From the NCBI GenBank assembly GCA_049446715.1, contig JBMTQX010000010.1, positions 8,440 to 72,439 of the forward strand: DNA of 64,000 nt. Direction: 5' to 3'. The notes under the pieces were generated by a model. The model saw nothing but the letters and a program-made list of their open reading frames with translations, had not been told where the DNA came from and did no database searches. Made by a program: the position numbers and the translations under genes. Positions 55,022 to 63,376 of the stretch are shown here, piece after piece; the stretch's first letter is position 1; every line of letters begins with the position of its first letter. This stretch comes from Eutrophocola sp049446715. Lineage in GTDB: Bacteria > Pseudomonadota > Gammaproteobacteria > Pseudomonadales > Pseudohongiellaceae.

Positions 55022-55339
55022 ATGAACTGGTTCATACTGGTCATTGCCGGATTGTTGGAAATTATCTGGGCTATCGGACTGAAATATACAGAGGGCTACA
55101 CGAGACTGTGGCCGACAGTGACCACGGTGATCTGTCTGTCCGCAAGCTTTATCCTGTTGGGTATATCCATGCAGACACTGCCGGTCGGCACGGCCTATGC
55201 CATCTGGGTGGGTATCGGTGCCGCGGGTACGGCCATACTCGACATCATGTTATTTGACGAATCCGCAGCATTGCTCAAGCTCGTCAGCCTGGCGCTGATA
55301 TGCGCTGGTGTTGTCGGTCTCAAGCTGGCGCATGCCTGA
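55022..55339 (+). CDS. gdx: SMR-family guanidinium exporter (SugE/Gdx type)
   Basis: A 105-residue, four-helix inner-membrane transporter that works as an antiparallel dimer exchanging guanidinium for protons. The central Glu is at 13 in AGLLEIIWAIGLKYTEG, typical of Gdx members, and GTAYAIWVGIGAAGTAI is the helix-3 signature. ATG 55022 is chosen; the longer frame upstream runs through the riboswitch. The preceding guanidine-II element supports guanidinium as substrate. Confidence 0.9.
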   Translation: MNWFILVIAGLLEIIWAIGLKYTEGYTRLWPTVTTVICLSASFILLGISMQTLPVGTAYAIWVGIGAAGTAILDIMLFDESAALLKLVSLALICAGVVGLKLAHA

Positions 55340-55358
55340 ACCCCACAAGTCCCTTCCC

Positions 55359-55500
55359 ATGATGACAATCAAGATATTCACCACCGGCGGTACCATCGAC
55401 AAGACCTACTTCGACAGCAAGAACGAGTACGCTGTCGGTGAGCCGCAGGCGGCAGGTGTCATGGAGCGGGCAAACGTGGTGGTGGATTACCAGTTGGTCG
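55359..55500 (+). pseudogene. Asparaginase-like N-terminal fragment
   Basis: From ATG 55359 the frame reads MMTIKIFTTGGTIDKTYFD, with the threonine-containing TTGGTID nucleophile motif of asparaginases, and EPQAAGVMERANVVVDYQL. Similarity then stops and the remaining ~60 codons to the next stop have no recognisable content. A typical family member would continue about 100 residues more. A second frame (to 55656) reads ASRESIAFNLMVTGFVGWEAE, origin unknown. It is probably a decayed remnant. Confidence 0.6.
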
Positions 55501-55684
55501 TTTCCCACCACGCAGAACAGCCTGCTGCTGTTTCCGTCCTGGCTGAAGCATCACGTGCCACCTGCCAGCGCCAGCCGCGAGAGCATTGCTTTCAACCTAA
55601 TGGTGACGGGCTTTGTAGGTTGGGAAGCTGAACGGCAGTCCGCCGAGTTCAGCTAGGGCAATGATTTGTCCTGCCTGTCATGCC

Positions 55685-56347
55685 CTAGCGTTCAGGTAAC
55701 AGTTTTTCGCGGTCAGCCGGCAGCTGCTGGTTTATCGCGGTCAGTACCATCCCGACCATCACGTAGTCTCCCATGGTGGTAATCAGCTCGACCACGCCCT
55801 GCCGGCCAAACAGCTCAACAGCCTGGTCAAAGGTGGCGGCATCAAGCGCATGATCGCGCAGCAGTTGGCGGCCCACGTCGATAACAATGCTTTCCTTTGC
55901 CGGCAGTCCCGTAATCGGACGGTTGTCCTTGACCGCATCGACCGCGGCCCGGGAGATGCCGAATTCCAGCGCGGCCGGCTCATGGCCGGTATATTCAAAC
56001 TGCTGCTCGATCTCGTAGGCCGCCACCAGCACAGCCAGCTCAAAGAAGCCGCGACCGATCACGCTGTCATTGCGCAGGTAATTGTTCAGCTCATTCCAGA
56101 CATCGGCAATTTTCGGGCTGTACAGGGATACGCCTACCGGGCCCGGGCCGGGCGCGGGACGTGTGCCGACGATACTGTCATACACCGCCTGGCCTTCGGC
56201 ATCGAGGTCATCCCGAGTCAGTTGCGGCAGGCGCGTCAGGGTCGTGGCATTCACATCTGCCGGCAGTTCCTGCCCCTGTGCGGGCACCAGCGGCGGTGCC
56301 AGGCTGGCAGCACAAAACATCAGGGCGTTTATCCATTGCGTCTTCAT
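55685..56347 (-). CDS. Exported carboxymuconolactone decarboxylase-fold protein
   Basis: ATG 56347, with AAGGAG upstream, gives a 220-residue protein with signal peptide MKTQWINALMFCAASLAPPL, cleaved near VPAQG. The helical core (RDDLDAEGQAVYDSIVG, GRGFFELAVLVAAYEIEQQFEYTGHEPAALEFG, AKESIVIDVGRQLLRDHALD) matches the AhpD/CMD-like superfamily, in which FEYTGH corresponds to the active helix. It has no CxxC, so it is unlikely to be a peroxidase. The function may be a hydrolase, lyase or binding role; unknown. It is followed on the minus strand by the asparaginase remnant region. Confidence 0.8.
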   Translation of the reverse strand: MKTQWINALMFCAASLAPPLVPAQGQELPADVNATTLTRLPQLTRDDLDAEGQAVYDSIVGTRPAPGPGPVGVSLYSPKIADVWNELNNYLRNDSVIGRGFFELAVLVAAYEIEQQFEYTGHEPAALEFGISRAAVDAVKDNRPITGLPAKESIVIDVGRQLLRDHALDAATFDQAVELFGRQGVVELITTMGDYVMVGMVLTAINQQLPADREKLLPER

Positions 56348-56360
56348 CAGGTTCTCCTTG

Positions 56361-57566
56361 TCATTCGAATTCAAAAAAATCCGTGTTGTCCTGTGGCGGT
56401 TGCATGCCGTCTTCAAAGTATTCTTCCCAGATGGCAGCCCAGGGCCGGTCATACCAGTCTGGTATGCGGTACTCGATGAGTGTGCCGGCATTGACTGGCT
56501 GCAGGCGCCCGTCGATGTTGAAGAGGGATTGCTGGCATTCTTTCCACTGGTAGCGCTCGGTGGAATCGACACCGGCGCGCCAGGTGTAGAGCACTGCCAG
56601 GCGCAGCGGTGTGGTAAAGGCGACCGGGTCATACATGATGACTTCCAGGTGCAGATTGCCGTCGTCATCGCGGGTATAGGTTTCTACTGATTCGAGGTCG
56701 CTGGAGTATTCCGGCAGGGCATGGGACATCCACCAGCCCTGCACGTTCTTCGTCCACACGATCAGGGTTTCCTCGTCCCAGAAGCCGATGCTCTCGCCGT
56801 ACCACTGGGAGATCAGGGTGGCATGTTCCTGGCCGATCAGGATCTGGCGCAGGAAATTCAGGGCGGTACCGGACACCAGCTGCACCTGGTAATGGTTCGT
56901 GGTGACCTGGATGTCGCGAATGCCCTGTGCCCACCAGCGCACCAGGCCTTCGGGATAGCAGGTGGCCGACATCCACTGCGGCGAATTGTCGACCCCGGTG
57001 TGGTACATGGCCTGGGTAAAGCGCTGCCGGTACTCGGGCGTAAGTACCTGCATGAGAGTGGACGCCAGCACGTTGTTGCCAAAGGTCCACTGCTGCGGCT
57101 GCAGGGTGCGGGAATTGTAATAGCCGTCCCAGAACGGGGGCGGGTTGGTGCGGGAGTAACGGGTCGGGCCGCCGTTTGCCTGTGCCTGCGCCAGCAGCGC
57201 TTCGTAGTGTTCCCGGGCCGAGGTATAGGGATAGGGGCTGGTGAGCTCCTGCAGTGACAGTCCCTGCGCGCAATCCCCCCATGCCCCTACGGTATTGTTG
57301 ATCCACATGTCACCGATCTGGGCCGGGGTGTTGCATCGCGTGTAGCGCGGATCAGCCCACCAGGTACCGTCCTGGTAGAAGTCGGTGGTGGTGAACAGGT
57401 CCACCGGCAGGGGCGTGATGCCCGGTGGCGGAGCCTGGCGGTTGATGGCGGCTCGCACGTCGCCGGGTACCTGGGCGAGCAGGGTAGGCAGCGGGAGGAT
57501 CATGGCCAGCAGAACGGTCGCCCGCCGCAAGGGGGTGGCCAGTAAGGACCGGGACAGGGTCGTCAT
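56361..57566 (-). CDS. Exported protein of unknown function (401 aa)
   Basis: Not recognised. The signal peptide is MTTLSRSLLATPLRRATVLL plus AMILPLPTLLAQ. It is Trp- and Tyr-rich: YQDGTWWADPRYTRCNTPAQ, NVLASTLMQVLTPEYRQRF, ATCYPEGLVRWWAQGIRDIQ. In the C-terminal half, GFWDEETLIVWTKNVQGWW and later strands resemble GYWEGDTLVVDTVGFN in the exported protein at 16951. It probably shares one operon with the CMD-like gene (13-bp gap) and follows the DoxX-like gene (13-bp gap). Confidence 0.78.
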   Translation of the reverse strand: MTTLSRSLLATPLRRATVLLAMILPLPTLLAQVPGDVRAAINRQAPPPGITPLPVDLFTTTDFYQDGTWWADPRYTRCNTPAQIGDMWINNTVGAWGDCAQGLSLQELTSPYPYTSAREHYEALLAQAQANGGPTRYSRTNPPPFWDGYYNSRTLQPQQWTFGNNVLASTLMQVLTPEYRQRFTQAMYHTGVDNSPQWMSATCYPEGLVRWWAQGIRDIQVTTNHYQVQLVSGTALNFLRQILIGQEHATLISQWYGESIGFWDEETLIVWTKNVQGWWMSHALPEYSSDLESVETYTRDDDGNLHLEVIMYDPVAFTTPLRLAVLYTWRAGVDSTERYQWKECQQSLFNIDGRLQPVNAGTLIEYRIPDWYDRPWAAIWEEYFEDGMQPPQDNTDFFEFE

Positions 57567-57579
57567 GGGAATGCCGTTA

Positions 57580-58776
57580 TCAGGAACTGGCCGGCGCCGC
57601 TGTTTTGCCGTTGGTGGCAGCGCCCCAGCCGATGAGCACGGCCGTCACCAGCAGGGCCAGCCAGACAACGGCCGTGTCGATGCCGCCCAGGCTGACATAG
57701 TCATACTGGACCGCAAAGGCCGCCAGCAACAGCAGCAGTGGTGCGAACCCCAGTGCCGGCGGGCGGCCCATATCCCTCAGGCGCCGGGCCAGCAGGACCA
57801 GCAGCGGAAACAGCAGCACCAGGATGGAAAACTGCACGGTGCCGTTCACGCCCACCCAGAAATAAAAGGCATATACCGCAATGATGGTCGCCATGGCCGG
57901 GCAGTAAACTGTTCTTGATGTCGTCCCCAGCCAGTTCACCATTAGGGCATCATAGTTGCCGCTATCGTCATCACTTTCGCCGGCACCGTTGGCATGCCGT
58001 TCAAGCACCCCTTTATAGCTCGGCAGGTAGGCCAGCATCAGCAGGCCGTTCAGGGCAAAAGCCACGAGTGTCAGCAGGCCGCCAAAAAGCTGGTGGTCCA
58101 GAAACAGCGCCCAGTACAGGGCGTTCACGGAAATACACATCTGCACATACAGGGCCAGTGGCACCAGGAATCCGGACAGGATCAGCAGTCCTGCCACCAG
58201 CTGGAATGCCAGCGCCACATGCAGCAGGCGTGAATTGGTCAGGGCGGTCATCAGCAGATCAGCCAGCGGCTGGGTGCCCGAGGGTGCCGGCCACATGCCG
58301 AGAATCAGGGTGTTGGCGGCAAAGAACACGAGGATGACGCCAAGAATGATGCGCCCGACCTGGACCGGTTTCAGGGAATAGCCGGCCTCGGCTTTCCGTG
58401 TCAGCATCCCCTGGTAGCTTTTGAGCCAGGCGAGACACAAAAGGGTATTGCACAGAATCACCGCATAACCGAAGCGGGAAGCGCCGGAGGTCCAGCCTTC
58501 GAGCGGGGCATCCCAGTAGAACACGCCAAAGGACACCGGCAGGCAGATCAGCAGGGCCAGCGGGGTGTACCAGCCGAACAGCACCATGACGCCGGCGACC
58601 AGCTCCACGGCCTTCACCAGGTCAAACAGGTGGCTGTCGAGCAGGGCAATGATCAGCGCCATGCTCAGTGGAGCGTTACCCATGGGTTGCGGGAAGAGTG
58701 GAAAAAAGTGATTGATGCCCGCGGGAATCATCCACGAGGCAAAGAGCAGGCGCAAAAACCACACGGCGTATTTCAT
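57580..58776 (-). CDS. Membrane protein, DoxX-DoxX-DUF805-like fusion
   Basis: A 398-residue inner-membrane protein. Two DoxX-like four-helix units come in tandem: unit 1 at about 1-120 (LLFASWMIPAGINHFF, VELVAGVMVLFGW) and unit 2 at about 135-255 (IILGVILVFFAANTLILG, AFQLVAGLLILSGF). A third part at about 290-390 contains VLLARRLRDMGRPPALGF, which resembles the RRL-D-GR motif of DUF805 membrane proteins. Some DoxX proteins act with thiosulfate:quinone or terminal oxidases. Here the fusion heads an apparent operon with two exported proteins. Function unknown. Confidence 0.75.
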   Translation of the reverse strand: MKYAVWFLRLLFASWMIPAGINHFFPLFPQPMGNAPLSMALIIALLDSHLFDLVKAVELVAGVMVLFGWYTPLALLICLPVSFGVFYWDAPLEGWTSGASRFGYAVILCNTLLCLAWLKSYQGMLTRKAEAGYSLKPVQVGRIILGVILVFFAANTLILGMWPAPSGTQPLADLLMTALTNSRLLHVALAFQLVAGLLILSGFLVPLALYVQMCISVNALYWALFLDHQLFGGLLTLVAFALNGLLMLAYLPSYKGVLERHANGAGESDDDSGNYDALMVNWLGTTSRTVYCPAMATIIAVYAFYFWVGVNGTVQFSILVLLFPLLVLLARRLRDMGRPPALGFAPLLLLLAAFAVQYDYVSLGGIDTAVVWLALLVTAVLIGWGAATNGKTAAPASS

Positions 58777-58970
58777 GATGTCCCCCCGGTACCTGGTGGC
58801 ACCTGATCGCTATGGAAGCGTTGTCGTTGTTATCGAATTGTTATCGAGCGTTGTTTTTATTATGACGGCCATATTGCATGGCCCGGTTTGAACAGAGCTT
58901 AACACCGGGTTTGGCGGCTTGTCAGCAAAGCTGACATCGGTGTTGCCTCGGCATTCACCGCTTTTTTCAT

Positions 58971-58993
58971 TCGGGGCTAAAGCCCCTCCCACA
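58971..58993 (-). repeat. REP-like palindrome, family B copy 1
   Basis: TCGGGGCTAAAGCCCCTCCCACA as seen in two halves: a GGGGCT/AGCCCC stem with the TCCCACA tail. It is inverted relative to copies 2 and 3. Confidence 0.75.
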
Positions 58994-59044
58994 CTGATCA
59001 GTGGTGTAGGGATGTTTCTTTGTACCATGGTGTACGACTGCACC

Positions 59045-59068
59045 GTGTCAGAGGGGCTTCAGCCCCGA
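59045..59068 (+). repeat. REP-like palindrome, family B copy 2
   Basis: GTGTCAGAGGGGCTTCAGCC then CCGA. The core stem GGGGCT/AGCCCC is shared with copies 1 and 3. Preceded by CTGCACC as in copy 3. Confidence 0.7.
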
Positions 59069-59105
59069 ACGGGCTGCCACCGCACTTCGGAATTTCGCTG
59101 CACCC

Positions 59106-59129
59106 TGTGGGAGGGGCTTTAGCCCCGAA
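59106..59129 (+). repeat. REP-like palindrome, family B copy 3
   Basis: TGTGGGAGGGGCTTTAGCCC then CGAA. The type resembles the pseudomonad REP consensus with a GTGGGAG head and an inverted GGGGCT core. Confidence 0.75.
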
Positions 59130-59279
59130 GGTGGGTTTCGCTGATATCAGACGACCGGGGATCTCTGTGATTCACTGGACGGGCTGCCCTGCACAGGCTT
59201 ATGCTGGCACCAAAAAAAACCATAACAAGCTGCCAGACAGCACAGTATAAGAGGCAGGCCCACCTGCCACGGGGGATTC

Positions 59280-60017
59280 ATGAGCACGGCAATTCCAGCC
59301 AACACGCACGCCACCACCACGTGCAAACCGTCTTTTTATACCGGCATGGTCTTGCTGATGGCGTTTTTCGTTTTTGGCGGCTTCAGCATGACGTACTGGT
59401 ACCCCATGGCGGCCGGGGCCTTCCCGCCGGCGCCGCCGGTTGTGCACTTCCATGGCCTGGTGTATTCCTGCTGGATGATCCTGCTGGTGGTACAGGCCCT
59501 GCTGGTCAATGTCCGCAATGTCGCGCTGCACCGCAGCCTGGGCACGTTCGGTATTGCCCTGGCGACCCTGGTTATCATGATGGGCGCGCTGATCACCATC
59601 CTGGGGGCCAGTGGTGTAAGCCGTGGCCCCAATCATGGCATCTTCCTCGGCATCGCCGCGGTCACCGGCTTTGCTTTCCTGTTCATCCTGGCCATTCGCA
59701 ATGTGCGCAAACCGGAAATCCACAAGCGTCTCATCCTGCTGGCGATGCTGCCGATCCTGCCACCGGGCATCCACCGCCTGTACATGGTGCCGCTGGGGCT
59801 GAACAGTTTTCCGGTCGTGGCCATGTACATCACGCTCGACCTGATGGCGCTGGCCATCCTTTTCCAGGAATGGCGTCAGCACAGGTCCATCAACCAATAC
59901 ACCTGGATCGGCGTGGGCTGGATCGTGTTCCAGCAGATCATGCATGCGACAGTGATTGAAACCGAGATGTACTACGATGTGCAGGCGTGGGTCGGCAGCC
60001 TCGCGGTATACCGCTAG
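59280..60017 (+). CDS. Multi-histidine integral membrane protein
   Basis: Not recognised in function. 245 residues with about seven membrane segments. Conserved-looking histidines are in VVHFHGLVYSCWM, NVALHRSLGTFG, GPNHGIFLG, EIHKRLIL, GIHRLYM and QIMHATVIE. The paired histidines and the W-x-x-L-x-V pattern recall cytochrome-b561-like or DUF2306-like membrane proteins, so heme or metal binding is possible but unproven. Divergent from the DoxX-like gene and converging on the quinoprotein gene. Confidence 0.7.
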   Translation: MSTAIPANTHATTTCKPSFYTGMVLLMAFFVFGGFSMTYWYPMAAGAFPPAPPVVHFHGLVYSCWMILLVVQALLVNVRNVALHRSLGTFGIALATLVIMMGALITILGASGVSRGPNHGIFLGIAAVTGFAFLFILAIRNVRKPEIHKRLILLAMLPILPPGIHRLYMVPLGLNSFPVVAMYITLDLMALAILFQEWRQHRSINQYTWIGVGWIVFQQIMHATVIETEMYYDVQAWVGSLAVYR

Positions 60018-60104
60018 GGTGCAAGCCATGCTGCCACGAATCAAGTCTCAGGTTCATCATTAATCAACACGATTACCAAAGCCCAAAACACACAAAACAC
60101 AGGC

Positions 60105-60132
60105 AAAAAAGAAGCGACCCGAGGGTCGCTTC
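60105..60132 (-). terminator. Terminator of the quinoprotein dehydrogenase gene
   Basis: A 9-10 bp stem GAAGCGACC/GGTCGCTTC (60111-60132). The minus strand continues with six T (complement of 60105-60110). It is 26 bases past the gene's stop. Confidence 0.85.
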
Positions 60133-60157
60133 CAGTGACTTGCCTGATGCGCTTGTG

Positions 60158-62320
60158 CTATTCGGCCATGAGTCCGGCGCGCAGCGAAAGCAGCCAGTTT
60201 TTCACGGCCTCGACATCCTCCTCGGACACGATGTGGCCCAGGTTGGGCATACCGCGGCCGGCATAGGCGCCTTCGCGCACGATGTTCTGAATGATGTCGT
60301 AGGTGGCCGGCGCGGCATAGCGCAGGTCGGCCAGGGCGCCACCACTGGCACCGCCGCCACCATGGCACAGCATACAGTGCGCTGTGTAGATGTCTTCGCC
60401 GTGCGCCAGTACCGCCGGGTCATCGTTGTAGTCGATGGCGGTCAGCTCAGGCAGTGGCTGGCCTTCCACCGGTACGATGGGGTCGCCGTTGAGCCGGAAT
60501 GACCACAGGCGGCCTTCAGGTTTGTAGGCGCCGCTGGAGTTCGGGCCGATCAGGCCGGACGAGCCGCCCCAGCCGGCCAGCACGGCTACATACTGTACGC
60601 CGTCCAGTTCATAGGTCATCGGCGCGGCCATGATGCCCACGCCCAGGTCCACCTGCCACACCAGTTCACCGTAGTCCGCGGTATAGGCGCGCATGAAACC
60701 ATCCGCACCGCCCTGAAAGACCAGGTTGCCGGCCGTGGCCAGAGTGCCGCCGTTAACGCTGAACGGGTATTCGCGGGTCCAGCGCGGAGAGCGGGCGACA
60801 GGATCCCAGGCCAGCAGGACGCCGGGGGACTCATATACCGGGCCGGTGCTGCCGGAGTAGGCTTCGTCCGGACGCACAGGGCGGTCGGGCTGGGTGCCCA
60901 GGCCAATGCCGAGATTCCAGCCGGCGGTTTCGTAGTCCCAGTTCTCATCGATGGCATACGGGAACGGGCCGCCCTGGTTGGTCGGCACATACAGCAGGCC
61001 GGTTTCCGGGCTGAAGGACATCGGGTGCCAGTTGTGCGCACCACCGGGTCCCGGCACCAGGAAGGAAATGGAGTTGTCGTAACGGGCCTGCGGGGTCTCG
61101 ATGGGACGACCGGTTTCCAGGTCGACTCCGGTGGCCCAGTTCACCTGCGCATACGGATCGGCATAGATCAGGTCGCCGGTTTCGGCATCCAGCACATAGA
61201 AGAAGCCGTTCTTCGGTGCCTGCATGATCACCTTGCGCGGCAGGCCGTTGATGGTGATCTCGGCCAGCATCAGCGGCTGCACGGCGGTGTAGTCGAAGTT
61301 GTCGGCCGGCGTGGTCTGGTAGTACCACTGGACTGAACCGTCATCGACATCCAGCGCCACGATGGAGGAGAGGTAGAGGTTGTCGCCAATGCCGTTGCTG
61401 CGGTATTCATGGCTCCAGGGTGAGCCGTTACCGGTACCCACATAGACCAGGCGCAGTTCCGGATCATAGATGATGGAATCCCATGGATTGCCGCCACCTC
61501 CGACTTCCCACCACTCGCCGGCCCAGGTGGCCGCGGCGGCTTCGACGTCAGCGTTTTCAAACCCGTCGGCCGGGTTGCCGGGAACGACCCAGAAGCGCCA
61601 TTCGATGTCGCCGGTGTCCGGGTTGTAGGCGGTCAGGTAACCGCGGGTGCCCAGTTCCGCACCGCCGTTGCCAATCAGCACCTTGCCGTCAGCAATGCGC
61701 GGGGCGCCGGTGATGGTGTAGGGCTTGTCCTGGTCAACGGTGACCACGCTCCACTTCACGTCACCGGTGTTGGCATCCAGCGCCACCAGGCGACCATCGA
61801 TGATGCCGGCGAAAATGGTGTCACCATAAATAGCGACACCGCGGTTAACCACGTCACAGCAGGCCTTCCAGCCCATGGAGCGGTCCACCTGCGGGTCGTA
61901 GCGCCAAAGTTCCTCTCCAGTGCGGGCATCCACGGCAAACACGATGGACCAGGAGGCGGAGGCATACATGATGCCGTCACGCATCAGTGGCGTGGCTTCC
62001 AGGCCACGGAAGGTACCCGTGTCATAGGTCCAGGCCACACCCAGATCGGCGACATTGGAAAAGGTAATCTGGTCCAGCGGGCTGTAGCGGGTCTCGCCCG
62101 GGTTCAGGCCGTAGGACAGCCATTCGCCGGCACGGGCGGCAGCGTTGACGAGATCCGCATCGGTGACCGGCGTGATTCCGGTGGGTTCCGGTGCCGCCAT
62201 GGACGGTGTCTGAGTGGCTGCAGGCTGTTCCGGTTCACCGGAACAGGCCGCCAGCAACAGCAGGGCAGGCATGACCAGGACAGTCTTGCGCCAACAGGTG
62301 GATTGCGTTGAGTTGAACAT
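60158..62320 (-). CDS. PQQ-dependent alcohol dehydrogenase with C-terminal cytochrome c (lipoprotein)
   Basis: A quinohemoprotein of 720 residues. ATG 62320 (MFNSTQSTCWRKTV) has AAGGGGA upstream; the earlier frame start at 62443 is not protein-like. The lipobox ALLLLAACSG gives lipidated C26. The eight-bladed PQQ propeller has the vicinal cysteines C154-C155 in WKACCDVVNRG and the catalytic region PADNFDYTAVQP. Thr, not Asp, lies two after the catalytic Asp, pointing to calcium rather than lanthanide. The C-terminal cytochrome has CMLCH at 649-653 and a Met ligand in RGMPNLGH. It would oxidise alcohols in the periplasm, passing electrons to cytochromes. No PQQ synthesis genes are present. Confidence 0.92.
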   Translation of the reverse strand: MFNSTQSTCWRKTVLVMPALLLLAACSGEPEQPAATQTPSMAAPEPTGITPVTDADLVNAAARAGEWLSYGLNPGETRYSPLDQITFSNVADLGVAWTYDTGTFRGLEATPLMRDGIMYASASWSIVFAVDARTGEELWRYDPQVDRSMGWKACCDVVNRGVAIYGDTIFAGIIDGRLVALDANTGDVKWSVVTVDQDKPYTITGAPRIADGKVLIGNGGAELGTRGYLTAYNPDTGDIEWRFWVVPGNPADGFENADVEAAAATWAGEWWEVGGGGNPWDSIIYDPELRLVYVGTGNGSPWSHEYRSNGIGDNLYLSSIVALDVDDGSVQWYYQTTPADNFDYTAVQPLMLAEITINGLPRKVIMQAPKNGFFYVLDAETGDLIYADPYAQVNWATGVDLETGRPIETPQARYDNSISFLVPGPGGAHNWHPMSFSPETGLLYVPTNQGGPFPYAIDENWDYETAGWNLGIGLGTQPDRPVRPDEAYSGSTGPVYESPGVLLAWDPVARSPRWTREYPFSVNGGTLATAGNLVFQGGADGFMRAYTADYGELVWQVDLGVGIMAAPMTYELDGVQYVAVLAGWGGSSGLIGPNSSGAYKPEGRLWSFRLNGDPIVPVEGQPLPELTAIDYNDDPAVLAHGEDIYTAHCMLCHGGGGASGGALADLRYAAPATYDIIQNIVREGAYAGRGMPNLGHIVSEEDVEAVKNWLLSLRAGLMAE

Positions 62321-62460
62321 GTCTGAATTCCCCTTGAGTGTTCTTGTCTTCAGGTGACAAAGTTTAGCACAACCGGTTGCGCCAAGAGGAACAAGGGTGG
62401 GCAGGTAGGCCGGAAGAGGGCGCAGTCCGTCATCTGGCGTCAAGGCAATTGAAAAGGTGG

Positions 62461-62496
62461 TAGGTTGGCATAGGCCCGCAGGGCCGTTTGCCGACC
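62461..62496 (+). repeat. Dispersed palindrome, family A copy 7
   Basis: Begins TAGGTTGGCATAGGCCCG and ends GGGCCGTTTGCCGACC. It lies just past the stop of the zinc metallopeptidase gene (minus strand). Confidence 0.85.
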
Positions 62497-62516
62497 TTCA
62501 ACGCATTCGAATTAAA

Positions 62517-63200
62517 CTACCGCCGGAACACCTTGATCCAGCGCCAGAAATTCAGCAACCCCGACAATGAACTGGCCACATACGTCAACGCACACGCCAG
62601 CAAAATCTTCCGCGCCGCCCGGTAATCCGTCTTGCTGATGTATTGCCCCTCCCGCAGGATCGGCAGCGCCCGGCCAAAGCTGGCATCAAACTCCACCGGC
62701 AGCGTCACCAGGTGCACCACGGTATTCACCAGCATGCTCAGCACCACCACGATCAACAGCGGCAACGCCAGCCGCGAGCCGGCCGGGGTGAAGGCCATGA
62801 ACGGCATCACGACCAGCGCAAAGCCGCCTACCTTTTCCAGCTTCTGTGCCGTGCGCACCATGCGTGTACGTGCATGCAATGGTTTGTACTGCTTGAAATC
62901 CTGCAGGGCATGCCCGAACTCATGTGCCGCCACCGTGATGGCGGTCAGTGACTTCGCCTCCAGGTTGTCCTTCGACAAGCGCACGGTCTTGTCGGTGGGA
63001 TCGTAATGATCGCCCCTGTCCGTCCCCTCGATTTTCAGATACTCCATGCCGAACTTCTTGCGCAAATGTTTCACGAACTCCTGCCCGGTGCCGGGAATGT
63101 TGTCGCGCGGAGTCGCGTATTTCTGCAGGACATGCTTCGCCCAGTACGAGGGACCAAGGATAAGCACGAACAGGAGAATGCCAAGGATGAGCCAGATCAT
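62517..63200 (-). CDS. Zinc metallopeptidase, YugP family (neutral zinc metallopeptidase)
   Basis: A 227-residue membrane protein with the zinc motif HEFGH in VAAHEFGHALQDFKQYK. An N-terminal anchor (MIWLILGILLFVLILGP) and two or three C-terminal membrane segments are present. This fits the YugP-like neutral zinc peptidases, whose substrates are not known. Start ATG 63200. Family A repeat copy 7 lies 20 bases past its stop. Confidence 0.88.
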   Translation of the reverse strand: MIWLILGILLFVLILGPSYWAKHVLQKYATPRDNIPGTGQEFVKHLRKKFGMEYLKIEGTDRGDHYDPTDKTVRLSKDNLEAKSLTAITVAAHEFGHALQDFKQYKPLHARTRMVRTAQKLEKVGGFALVVMPFMAFTPAGSRLALPLLIVVVLSMLVNTVVHLVTLPVEFDASFGRALPILREGQYISKTDYRAARKILLACALTYVASSLSGLLNFWRWIKVFRR

Positions 63201-63376
63201 GGGCGCAGTGTACGGGGTTCGGGTGCTAAAAGTCAGGTGTGGGCAAGCGCAGGCAAGTATGGCACTCGCATTGCGCTACTGCTGTGTGTCGATGCTGTCG
63301 GTTCTGGTGAGTCGGCCAGGGCAGTTCCAATATAGATAGGCATACCGTCATTAAAATAACAGAACAGGAATATCCC

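Larger units (their letters stand above)
58777..59279. other. 503-bp repeat-bearing intergenic region
   Basis: No gene. It holds three family B palindromes (listed separately). The divergent genes on either side need promoters here, but none is clear by eye. Confidence 0.6.
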
